A stretch of 64,000 nucleotides of DNA, taken from positions 74,848 through 138,847 of the forward strand of contig NZ_JAFFPT010000014.1 in NCBI RefSeq assembly GCF_016918785.1, written 5' to 3'. Position numbers and translations under genes: made by a program. Of the stretch, positions 12,488-25,703 are shown piece by piece (the first letter of the stretch is position 1; every line of letters begins with the position of its first letter). The DNA comes from Leptospira ainazelensis (GTDB taxonomy: Bacteria; Spirochaetota; Leptospiria; Leptospirales; Leptospiraceae). The notes beneath the pieces were generated by a model. That model ran no database searches and was not told the origin of the DNA. It worked only from the letters and a program-made list of their open reading frames with translations.

Positions 12488-13407
12488 TCCTTCGGTTTTC
12501 CTGTGAGAGTTTTGAATACAGATCCTAAGGAATTTTTTTCAGGAACCAGAGAACGGATTCGAAAAGGGGAGTTTTTTAGGATTCCAAACACGTCTTCCGC
12601 CTGAAACTTTTCGGAAAAAATTTTGAACTCTTGGAAGTTTTCCTCTTTTTTGCCCGTATTCAAAATCTCGTAAAAATCGCTCGCAAATAACTTTGTCATC
12701 TCTTCGATCGTGGTTTCGGCTAAAACGAGACAACCTTCTCCCTTGGAAATCGAAGAAACCGAGGCGTCGGCGATGAGTTTTCCGTCCGATAAAACGAGGA
12801 TATGATCGCAGATTTCTTCGACTTCCTGCAGAACGTGGGAAGAAAAAAGAATCGTTTTATTCTTTCCTAATATACGGATCAAAGTTTTGAGTTCTCCGAT
12901 TTGTAAAGGATCAAGACCGCCGCTTGGTTCGTCCAAAATGATATATTCAGGATCTTGAATGATCGATCCGGCCAGAGAGACCCTTTGTTTAAATCCCTTC
13001 GACAAAAGCGAAATCGGCCGATAAACAACTTTTTTGAGATCCAAAAGTTCGACGGCGGTTTCAATTTTGTCCTTTAGAAAATTCTTATGGATTCCTTTGG
13101 CCGTCGCTAAAAAGGAAAGATATTCGAATACGGTAAGATCGAAATAGATCGGAGAGGATTCCGGAAGATATCCGATTTTTTTTTGGATTTCGATTTTGTT
13201 TTCTAAAAAATCAAGTCCGTCAAAACGGATCCAACCGGAAGAAGGGGCGAGATAACCCGTCAAAAGACGAAGTGTCGTGGTTTTACCGGCGCCGTTCGGG
13301 CCTAAAAGCCCCGTGATTCTTCCTTTTGGAATTTCAAAGCTGAGATCGGAAACTGCGATTTTTCCGTGATAGGAGCGAGTGAGTTGACTGACGGAAATAG
13401 TTCCCAT
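12484..13407 (-). CDS. ABC transporter ATP-binding protein, GldA-like
   Basis: The 307-residue ATPase has Walker A GPNGAGKT (36-43), the signature region LLSKGFKQRVSLAGS (about 134-148), Walker B YIILDEP with catalytic E160, and a switch histidine in SSHVLQEVEEICD. The C-terminal 80 residues form a regulatory extension typical of ABC-2 exporters. First gene of a four-gene, tightly overlapping unit. Gliding itself is not implied; the gldA name would be by homology only. Confidence 0.93.
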   Translation of the reverse strand: MGTISVSQLTRSYHGKIAVSDLSFEIPKGRITGLLGPNGAGKTTTLRLLTGYLAPSSGWIRFDGLDFLENKIEIQKKIGYLPESSPIYFDLTVFEYLSFLATAKGIHKNFLKDKIETAVELLDLKKVVYRPISLLSKGFKQRVSLAGSIIQDPEYIILDEPSGGLDPLQIGELKTLIRILGKNKTILFSSHVLQEVEEICDHILVLSDGKLIADASVSSISKGEGCLVLAETTIEEMTKLFASDFYEILNTGKKEENFQEFKIFSEKFQAEDVFGILKNSPFRIRSLVPEKNSLGSVFKTLTGKPKE

Positions 13408-13467
13408 TGGGGGTTAATCACAAAAACTGCGGAACCGATAGAGAGCGGCAATCGTTTTTCAAAAATT

Positions 13468-13764
13468 CTAAAGATCTAATTTTCCATCCACTTTGAATTT
13501 TTTTAAAACTTCCAAAAGTTCAGGATTGAGATTTTTGATCTTCATCTTTACTCCGAAATTATCCATCAGATTTTTTAGAGTAAGTAGTTTTGCAATTCCG
13601 CTGGAAGTGATTTTTTTTACGCTTTCCACTTGAAATTCCACGTCCGAGATCGTTCCTCCGGAGGCTTTTTTTGAAACTTCGTCAAAAATTTTATCATAGC
13701 CGTCGATCACCGCGGTATCGATCAGTACTTTTCCGGACTTCCCTTCTATATTGAATTTTGACAT
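13468..13764 (-). CDS. STAS-domain protein (anti-sigma-factor-antagonist-like)
   Basis: A 98-residue single STAS domain. These proteins usually bind an anti-sigma or partner-switch kinase and are controlled by phosphorylation of a serine in a DSSG motif. Here the motif reads T53-S54-S55-G56: the serine is kept but the aspartate is replaced by Thr. AGGA about ten bases before the ATG supports the start. No anti-sigma kinase lies next to it; the GHKL ATPase at 35224-35934 is distant. It sits about 60 bp upstream of the Gld-like cluster on the same strand. Confidence 0.8.
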   Translation of the reverse strand: MSKFNIEGKSGKVLIDTAVIDGYDKIFDEVSKKASGGTISDVEFQVESVKKITSSGIAKLLTLKNLMDNFGVKMKIKNLNPELLEVLKKFKVDGKLDL

Positions 13765-13924
13765 ACGGATTTTTCCTTAGTTCCCTTTATCTTTTTCATA
13801 TTCAAGACTTGTTTTAAAGTTATTGTTTTGTCTCTCCGAAGAAAAACTTCAGGGCAGGGACAACACTCCTTTTTTTCTACACAAGTAGACGTAAAAAGTA
13901 ACAATCTTAGGAAGTTGATATATG

Positions 13925-14721
<797 letters not shown>

Positions 14722-14864
14722 CAATAGTCAATCGTAATTTGATGAGACATAATGTTTCAAGGAAAATTTCAGCTCATTTCAGAATTCGATCCTTCCTTTT
14801 AGGAAGTTGTCTGAAACGTTGGAAAGTTCCCGCCAAAGCTCGCATTCTTATGTCTATGGTAAAC

Positions 14865-18301
<3,437 letters not shown>

Positions 18302-18426
18302 AATATTTCTTGACGTCACTTCGCATGTCTTCTATGTCTCATTCTGTTTTGTTAGAAACGGAAATCGGAACGATTTCAAGTTTTGGAGCGTTCCCTGCGG
18401 GTCTGGTATCATTTTTTTTTAAAACA

Positions 18427-18476
<50 letters not shown>

Positions 18477-18543
18477 TTTCTGAAAAGAATGCAAACAGGA
18501 ACCGTTAGCGGAATGTTGAACGACTGGACGACCGTGAACCGGC

Positions 18544-18574
<31 letters not shown>

Positions 18575-18582
18575 CTAAGACA

Positions 18583-19557
<975 letters not shown>

Positions 19558-19567
19558 TCTGGTGTCC

Positions 19568-20485
19568 ATGGAAACAGTACTTGGTTATCTGAACAGCTTA
19601 GGTAAAGACGCGGTATTCTTCTTAATTAGTTTTGTACTTTTTTATATCGGTAAAAAAATCAAAGATTGGATCGAACCCGGCGATCTCGATCACGAAATTA
19701 TCGTAAACAATAACACTGCGGTTTCATCGGGATTGGCAGGTTATTATCTCGGGCTGACCTTGATTCTTCTTGTCATACTTTCTTCTCCCGGAACCGATTT
19801 TGTTTCCGATTGTTTTCAAGTTCTATTTTATGGGCTTCTCGGCATTTTACTCTTAAATCTTTCCTATTTTATCAACGACAAGATTATCTTTCGTAGTTTT
19901 GATTTTACGGAATTGGTTTATTCCGGAAGAAATTCCGCAGTCGGCGCCATTGTGTTTGGAAGTAGTATCGCCTCTTCTGTGATCATCGCCGCGTCTCTCA
20001 GTGGAGACAGCGCAGCGCTTTCCTTTTCGGTCTGGAAAGACCTCGGGCTTTTGGAACCGATTCAGAAACTCTTGGACGGAACCGTTCTCGGAGTTTTGTT
20101 TTTTTTACTCGGCCAGGTTGCCTTGATTCTATTTACTTTTGCGTATCGCAAGATGATTCCTTATTCTCTCGATCTTGAATTGAAAGATCGTGAAAATCTT
20201 GCGGCCGGCGTTTCTTACAGCGGTGCCTTGATCGCGCTCGGAATCATCATCGCTCGGGCCTTGCATAAGGATTTAGTTTCGATGGAACACACGCTCATCC
20301 ATATCTGTTTGGATTTTATTTTGGGACTGATTGTGATCCCGGCGGTGAGACTTCTTACGGATGCCGTGATTCTTCCCGGTAGCACTCTTAAGGAAGAGAT
20401 CAGTAGAGATCAGAATGTGGGAGTGGGACTACTCGAGGCCGTTGTATTGGTCAGCTTTGCCGGAATTCTTTTTTATGCGGTTTAA
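19568..20485 (+). CDS. DUF350-family integral membrane protein
   Basis: About 305 residues with eight or so hydrophobic segments arranged as two repeated halves (NNTAVSSGLAGYYLGLTL and the later ENLAAGVSYSGALIALGI), each typical of a DUF350 unit. The biochemical role of the family is not established. It starts about ten bases after map, so it is probably in the same transcript as the histone and map. An in-frame GTG at 19562 would add two residues. Confidence 0.8.
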   Translation: METVLGYLNSLGKDAVFFLISFVLFYIGKKIKDWIEPGDLDHEIIVNNNTAVSSGLAGYYLGLTLILLVILSSPGTDFVSDCFQVLFYGLLGILLLNLSYFINDKIIFRSFDFTELVYSGRNSAVGAIVFGSSIASSVIIAASLSGDSAALSFSVWKDLGLLEPIQKLLDGTVLGVLFFLLGQVALILFTFAYRKMIPYSLDLELKDRENLAAGVSYSGALIALGIIIARALHKDLVSMEHTLIHICLDFILGLIVIPAVRLLTDAVILPGSTLKEEISRDQNVGVGLLEAVVLVSFAGILFYAV

Positions 20486-20488
20486 GAA

Positions 20489-20884
20489 TCAAAAAATTTC
20501 TCTGGAAGTGTAGAGTTTCCATTCTAAGTGGTAGACTTTCCGGATTCCGAATTCAAAAGAATCTTTTAGGATTTTGATTCTTTCTTCGTTTGAGATCTGA
20601 TCGATGGTACCGACGCCCTTCATCATATTTAGAATTTCGGAACTCAATTCTCCAAAGATATATTTATGATTGATATGAAACGGTTTTAGATCTCGTTCTT
20701 GAAATCCTCTCAGAGCTCCTACAACCGAAGCAAAGACGATTTGTTTTGCAAGTTTTTCTTCAGGAAGGGGAATCAGGCGAACCGCCTTCATCACATCCGA
20801 ATAAGCAAGTGCAATGGAATTTTTCGGAAGTAATTCGAGTTCGGTTTTTGGAAATTTGATTTTTTCGGATAATTCTTTTTGCAT
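20489..20884 (-). CDS. Unknown small protein
   Basis: A 131-residue soluble, mostly helical protein without a signal peptide. I do not recognise a family; the pattern of alternating hydrophobic residues suggests a compact alpha/beta or helical fold. It converges with the DUF350 gene (three bases apart) and is divergent from queG with only 20 bp between the two starts, so the promoters must overlap. Confidence 0.65.
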   Translation of the reverse strand: MQKELSEKIKFPKTELELLPKNSIALAYSDVMKAVRLIPLPEEKLAKQIVFASVVGALRGFQERDLKPFHINHKYIFGELSSEILNMMKGVGTIDQISNEERIKILKDSFEFGIRKVYHLEWKLYTSREIF

Positions 20885-20904
20885 ACTCTTGCTATATCAA
20901 ATTT

Positions 20905-21861
20905 ATGATCGAAAGTAAAGAAATAATTTCCGAACTGACTCCTTTGATCGAAGAATGCGGGTTTGATCTTTTTGGAATCTGCGAGGCGGTGATTCCCGAA
21001 GAGGATCAAAGGAGTATTCTTGCTTGGGTGGAGGCAGGGAAACACGGAAAGATGGAATGGTATCCGAAGAATATGGATCTTCGGTTGCTTTTTAAAAATT
21101 TAGGTTTTGAACCCAAGTCCGTCATAGCGCTCGGTACACTCTACAATGATCTCGAATATGATAAGATTTGCAAAACGATGTCATTTCGATTTTCAAGATA
21201 TGCGATCGGAGAAGATTATCATCGTGTTCTCAGGAAACTTGCCGGTCCGTTGTTGAACGAATTGGCGAAACGATTTCCGAATCATAGGTTTCGGCAAGGT
21301 GTGGATTCTCTTCCGGTTCCTGAAAAAATTTTGGCGAGAGAAGCGGGACTTGGATGGCAGGGTAAGAATACGAATCTCATCCATCCCGAATTCGGATCTT
21401 TTTTTTTCATCACGGTGATTCTTACCGATCTTCCGATTTCAGTTGCCAGTATTCCGGTTAAGGATCGTTGCGGAACCTGCACCGCGTGTATCGACTCGTG
21501 TCCAACGGGTGCACTCGCTCCGTATCAAATCGACGCCGGGAAGTGTATCTCGCATCATACGTTGGAGGATCGCTCCGCCGAAATTCCGAATACCTTCGGT
21601 TGGATTGCCGGTTGCGATATCTGTCAGGACGTCTGTCCTTGGAACCAAGTAAAGGCGCGTAAAAAAGGAATTCAAACAAAAAGGGAAGAATTTAAAGCGC
21701 GTTCCATTTTTAAAGAAGATCCGAACTCGATTTTATCGGTGGATGCGAAAGGTTTTGAAAAAAAATTCGGGGACTCCGCGATCTCGAGGATGAATTTCGA
21801 GATGTTTCGAAGAAACGTCGAACTCGTAAAGGACTCGACGCGGAAAAAGGAAAATCTCTGA
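20905..21861 (+). CDS. queG: Epoxyqueuosine reductase QueG
   Basis: Cobalamin- and Fe-S-dependent reductase for the last step of queuosine synthesis in tRNA. The 318-residue protein has the QueG N-terminal domain and two 4Fe-4S motifs: CGTCTACIDSCP at about 191-202, and CDICQDVCPW with the nearby KCISHHTLED element. The length is slightly under the E. coli enzyme, as in short-form QueG proteins without the HEAT-like tail. Divergent from the small unknown gene at 20489-20884. Confidence 0.94.
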   Translation: MIESKEIISELTPLIEECGFDLFGICEAVIPEEDQRSILAWVEAGKHGKMEWYPKNMDLRLLFKNLGFEPKSVIALGTLYNDLEYDKICKTMSFRFSRYAIGEDYHRVLRKLAGPLLNELAKRFPNHRFRQGVDSLPVPEKILAREAGLGWQGKNTNLIHPEFGSFFFITVILTDLPISVASIPVKDRCGTCTACIDSCPTGALAPYQIDAGKCISHHTLEDRSAEIPNTFGWIAGCDICQDVCPWNQVKARKKGIQTKREEFKARSIFKEDPNSILSVDAKGFEKKFGDSAISRMNFEMFRRNVELVKDSTRKKENL

Positions 21862-22153
21862 CGAGAGATACATTCCGAATCTTGCAACCGATTTTTTGAA
21901 GATGATTTAATTGTTCCGACAAAGCATCCGTTGTAAAAACCTTATCTTTGCCTGCCAAGTTAGAAGAGGATCAACAAGGATCCTGATGGAGATTTTGGGG
22001 AGTTCCCACAAAAGGGAGGTTGACCGGTAAAACAAAATTTTCAATGGAGAAAAATCTCTGGAGCTTTTTTCCCGTGATGCGATCCGGGAAGAGCGTCGTC
22101 GTATTTGCGCGATTCCTCACCTGAAAAACTCAGCGAAAGCTCACGATTGGTTG
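21862..22153. other. Non-coding gap with a degenerate repeat remnant
   Basis: No gene seen. Bases 21936-22010 contain AACCTTATCTTTGC and GGGAGTTCCCACAAAA, which match internal parts of the MITE-like repeat (compare 36625-36675), so this is probably a decayed copy. The rest shows nothing I can name. Confidence 0.45.
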
Positions 22154-22427
22154 TTATGTAAGCAAAAAGTGAACTGACTTTTGTCGGAACAACGACAATC
22201 CTCCGTGAAACGAAAGCCCGCCCTGCGGCGCGATCCTTAGAGAGCGGGGCGCTGAGTTTTTTGGGTGGAGGGGCGGGTGGCGGAAAACTCCGGGAGATTT
22301 TCCTATATCACGGAATCCTAATTTTGCAAGAAATATTCTCTCTCGCGGTTGTAGGAGCTCCTACAAAAATTTTTGATCGGGATCGCCCTGATTCCAAATC
22401 GCTTTCCAACTTCTGGGAAAGTATAAG
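22154..22427 (-). repeat. MITE-like intergenic repeat, nearly full copy
   Basis: Reverse orientation relative to the copy at 4842-5106. It contains GTCGGAACAACGACAATCC, a GC-rich GGGTGGAGGGGCGGGTGGCG block, TTTTGCAAG and the perfect palindrome TGTAGGAGCTCCTACA (22350-22365), and ends near CCAACTTCTGGGAAAGTATAAG, a diverged form of the terminal repeat. No open frame of protein-like quality is present. Confidence 0.65.
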
Positions 22428-22608
22428 ATGGAATCTAATTTTGCTGGGTCTTTTGGTTCCGTTTGAAAGGAGGGAATCTGGAAACCCGGCGATTTCAACT
22501 TTTAAAGGACGCGAATGACTACAAAAGATAGAAAAGCCCTATGTTTTAGCGGGAGGTATCTAAAATGATCTTCTGAGTAATTTAATATTTAAGAATATTC
22601 TAAAATGA

Positions 22609-23247
22609 TCAATTTTGTCTTGTTTTTCCTTGTTTCAATTTGGCCGTCTTTAATTTTGAAGAACGGTCGATTCCATAGAATTCATAAAGCATATTCTGCG
22701 CGAGAAAAAGGGATTCTTTTAAAGGAACTTCCTGCGGGTCCAGATGCCACTGGAGATACAAGCCGTCGAAAAGCGCGATGAGAAGAGAGGCTTTTAAAAT
22801 CGAAGATTTTGAATTCGGTTTTCCTAAATTTAAATTTTCGGACAATTTTTTTCGAAAGGTTCGATACATCTCAAAAACTCTTTTTCGGACTTTGGAATCC
22901 GCCGGCTCGTTTAAAATAAGGGTAAAAAAAACTCCGTTTGCCTCCGGAGTTTCCAAAAAAAATTCGGTAAACTTTTCGAAAAGACAAAGAAGAGGATCCG
23001 CTCCTTTTGCAAGACCCTCCTTTACGGATACTTCCACTTCGAGAAAGAGTAAATCCACGAGTTCGATCACAAGCCCTTCTCTCGATCCGAAATGCCAGAG
23101 GATGCTGCTCTTTGCGGTTCCCGAATATTCCGAAAGTCGATCCAAACTCGTATTCATAATTCCATGAACGGTAACAAGATGTCTGAAGTCGGAGAGAAGT
23201 TTTTCTTTTGTGATCTTGCCTCTCGAAGTGCTTCCGTTATTAGCCAT
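22609..23247 (-). CDS. TetR-family transcriptional regulator
   Basis: A 212-residue repressor with an N-terminal HTH (about 12-60: TKEKLLSDFRHLVTVHG then SGTAKSSILWHFGSREGL) and a ligand-binding helical domain. It is the last gene of a three-gene operon and overlaps the GMC oxidoreductase gene by eight bases. A palindromic site of the ACCGATCGGT type lies at the head of the operon (25366-25391), so autoregulation is likely. The ligand may be the substrate of the oxidoreductase; this is inference. Confidence 0.9.
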   Translation of the reverse strand: MANNGSTSRGKITKEKLLSDFRHLVTVHGIMNTSLDRLSEYSGTAKSSILWHFGSREGLVIELVDLLFLEVEVSVKEGLAKGADPLLCLFEKFTEFFLETPEANGVFFTLILNEPADSKVRKRVFEMYRTFRKKLSENLNLGKPNSKSSILKASLLIALFDGLYLQWHLDPQEVPLKESLFLAQNMLYEFYGIDRSSKLKTAKLKQGKTRQN

Positions 23248-24802
23248 GTTGATTCCAAGATTCTAATATTTTTTGACCCGCGATCATACTAAAGGCCATG
23301 ATCGTAAAACTCGGATCCACGGAAGAAGAAGTGGGAAATACGGAAGAATCGCTAACGTAAAGATTTTTAGTTCCGTGAACCCGGTGCGAACTATTCACGA
23401 CCGAAGTTTTGGGATCGGAACCCATTCTACAACCGCCTCCCGGATGAGGGGCCGCCATCAAAGAGGTGACCGGTTCGAGTGGAAGTCCGTCGATCTTATG
23501 AAGTTCCGATTTCGAACGAAGAATCATCGAAGTGGAATTCGGGATCAACACTTCCTTAGCTCCGGCCTCCAAATTGAGAAGGACCTGTTTTTTGTAAGTG
23601 TCTCTCATAGCTTTTTTTGTGATCGGTCCAAAGGAATAATTTACGTTTCTCCGATTTCCGTTGACTGTGATGTTTCCTAATTCCGTTTCAATATCATCGA
23701 GCCACGCGATCGTACCGCCGAGTTTCGGTAAATTTTTCATATAACGTGTATGTTGTTCTCCAAAACCGGAGATCGTCGCCGCGATCGCTCCGGGTTGAAT
23801 CTGGTTCGGCATCAACATATAGCCGCCTTCGAGATAGTTTCCATTCTCATCGTAACGAGCCAATCTAAATTCTTCCACTCCGTATGCTGCGGGAATATTT
23901 CTCCACTGAATGATATCCTCGTCGTAGAGCGCGTGAACAAAAAGAGTCGGATTGATGGAAACAAATTCTCCGAGCGCGGGAAGTTTTTTCTTCCATCCGT
24001 TTCTAAGTAAGAATGTGGAACTGCCGAATCCTCCCGCCGCAACTACAAAAACTTGAGCTTCGACTCGTATCCGGATCCCGTTTTCTTTGAGAGTTCTTCG
24101 ATCGATCACGTTTGCGTCTATGGAAACGATTCTATCTCCCTCTACGTTAAGCTCCGTTGCTCTACAATCCGCGTAGATATCGGCCCCCGCGGAAAGCGCC
24201 ATGGGAATATGAGTTACGAGTTGACTTTGTTTTGCTCCGAAAGCGCAACCCTGCATACAATGTCCCGATTTTTGACAGTTGTTTCTTGCTTGGGGAATTC
24301 GTCTTCCTTCCCATCCCAAAGATTGAGAAGCGCTTCTTACGAGTTCATTCATTCGATTGAAAAATTCGTCCTTTGCCGGGTGAACGTGAAGCCTTTTTTC
24401 CAAGATCGGCCATAACGGGGCAAGGTCTTCTTTTGTATGACCTTCTACTCCGTATTTTTGAGACCAGAGTTGCAGCTTCTCATCGGGAGTTCTGTAACTG
24501 TCAGCCCAGTAGTGAACGGAGGCGCCGCCCACGTTGTTTCCGTAGACTATGTTTATCGTTCCGTCTTTCGTCGTAGCAAGATTTCTTTCTGCGGAAACTT
24601 TAGCCGCCATGTTGAGTTCGTGATTGTCAAAGGTTCCCGTGTGATAGTATCCTCCTTGTTCGAGCATAACTACCTTCTTTCCGCCTTCCGCGAGTTTGAG
24701 CGCAAGTGTAGAACCGCCGCATCCCGTACCGATGATACAAACATCGGCTTTTACGGTTCGATTTTGATCGAGGTGTTTCCATTCGTAAATTTTTCCGGAC
24801 AT
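23240..24802 (-). CDS. GMC-family FAD oxidoreductase
   Basis: The 520-residue flavoprotein oxidises an alcohol or sterol-like hydroxyl. It has an N-terminal dinucleotide site (DVCIIGTGCGGSTLALKLAE, about 21-40), the family segment NNVGGASVHYW, and the C-terminal HPGGGCRMG with a late DPSFTI where many members have NPxxT. The substrate is unknown. The upstream small protein looks like a gluconate-dehydrogenase subunit-3-type partner, which would make this a membrane-linked dehydrogenase rather than an oxidase. Confidence 0.9.
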   Translation of the reverse strand: MSGKIYEWKHLDQNRTVKADVCIIGTGCGGSTLALKLAEGGKKVVMLEQGGYYHTGTFDNHELNMAAKVSAERNLATTKDGTINIVYGNNVGGASVHYWADSYRTPDEKLQLWSQKYGVEGHTKEDLAPLWPILEKRLHVHPAKDEFFNRMNELVRSASQSLGWEGRRIPQARNNCQKSGHCMQGCAFGAKQSQLVTHIPMALSAGADIYADCRATELNVEGDRIVSIDANVIDRRTLKENGIRIRVEAQVFVVAAGGFGSSTFLLRNGWKKKLPALGEFVSINPTLFVHALYDEDIIQWRNIPAAYGVEEFRLARYDENGNYLEGGYMLMPNQIQPGAIAATISGFGEQHTRYMKNLPKLGGTIAWLDDIETELGNITVNGNRRNVNYSFGPITKKAMRDTYKKQVLLNLEAGAKEVLIPNSTSMILRSKSELHKIDGLPLEPVTSLMAAPHPGGGCRMGSDPKTSVVNSSHRVHGTKNLYVSDSSVFPTSSSVDPSFTIMAFSMIAGQKILESWNQHG

Positions 24803-24810
24803 GATTTCTC

Positions 24811-25365
24811 CTAGTTCTTACGAACTTGTGTTTTATAGTAAATTCTGGATTCGCTGAGTTTTTCGGGAAAGTTCCCAAAAGGTCCGTCATAACCGATTTC
24901 CTTCCAGGTGCTTTTGTGACCATAGTAAACGAGCATCACGACCATACGAACGCTGGAGACGATGTTGCGGACGAGTTCGGATTCCGATTGTAAAGCGCCG
25001 TTTAGGAATTCTCTGGCTTCTTCTTTTTTTAATTTTGAAAAACGACTCCAATACCCGAATCGGATCGGAAGAAATTCCAAGATCCACATCGCGGTATCAA
25101 AATCTCCACTGATGGAAGAATCGACAAAGAAGAGTTCTTCGTCCAAACGCGAGATTACTTCCGACTCTTCTATATCCGGAAAACCTTCGTCCTCCGGCAG
25201 AACCGCTTTTGCAAACGAAGAGAGTGTTTCTTCCGTGGAGCGACTGAAAAACAATCGTGTCAGTTTTCGAGTCGATCTCAGAACGAAACCGACGGTTCCA
25301 AGAAGAAACACGCTCAAAATCGAGGTGAGGATAAATTTTTTTCTGGAGAGTTTTGTTGAATTCAT
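24811..25365 (-). CDS. Gluconate 2-dehydrogenase subunit-3-like protein
   Basis: The 184-residue protein begins with a signal or anchor segment containing SRKKFI, close to a twin-arginine motif but with Arg-Lys. The rest is helical and fits the small subunit that accompanies GMC flavoprotein dehydrogenases. First gene of the operon, eight bases ahead of the GMC gene. No Shine-Dalgarno is visible: the operator palindrome abuts the ATG, so a leaderless message is possible. Confidence 0.65.
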   Translation of the reverse strand: MNSTKLSRKKFILTSILSVFLLGTVGFVLRSTRKLTRLFFSRSTEETLSSFAKAVLPEDEGFPDIEESEVISRLDEELFFVDSSISGDFDTAMWILEFLPIRFGYWSRFSKLKKEEAREFLNGALQSESELVRNIVSSVRMVVMLVYYGHKSTWKEIGYDGPFGNFPEKLSESRIYYKTQVRKN

Positions 25366-25391
25366 AATTGTACCGATCGGTCAGTACAATT
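25366..25391. promoter_or_regulatory. Palindromic TetR operator
   Basis: An inverted repeat with perfect 8-bp outer arms (AATTGTAC / GTACAATT) around an ACCGATCGGT core. This is the typical shape of TetR-family operators. It touches the start codon of the first gene in the operon that ends with a TetR gene. Bound repressor would block initiation of transcription there. The regulator-site pairing is inferred from position. Confidence 0.75.
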
Positions 25392-25703
25392 ATTGATCCA
25401 CGTTTTTAGTAAAGAAAAAATCGAGCGTTGTTCTAAAATAAAATTCCATCGGATGCTCAAACCCGTTTGTAAGAGTTCTGGATAAGGATTGGAGTCGAAG
25501 TTTTTTCTCAAAATTCTCGCCAAAACGGTTTTAACGAGGATAGATCTTTCTTTTTGAAGATGCGGTTTGTTGCAGTTATATAGAATAATTTATTTCCACG
25601 TCGGCAAAAATAACATAGAATTGCCGGAAAAAAGATTTAAAAAATCCAAATCTTTGATTGAATTTTGTATTCCTTGAGTATTGCGAGGAGGCGAAAGCAT
25701 TTC
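25392..25703. other. Divergent promoter region, no gene
   Basis: About 310 bp between the TetR-controlled operon and the sensor kinase gene. AT-rich, with no protein-like frame. It must hold both promoters; I see no convincing pair of -35/-10 boxes. AGGAGG lies at 25686-25691, 12 bases before the kinase ATG. Confidence 0.5.

Noticed and set aside
9035..13407. Gliding motility operon
   Set aside because: Homology to Gld components is real, but the Gld motor and adhesin genes are absent and leptospires use periplasmic flagella.
22261..22518. An 85-codon open frame starting in the GC-rich block
   Set aside because: Lies within the MITE-like repeat, where the same block recurs without an open frame in other copies.
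24053..24814. Several antisense open frames in the GMC gene
   Set aside because: Arise from the codon bias of the real gene on the minus strand.
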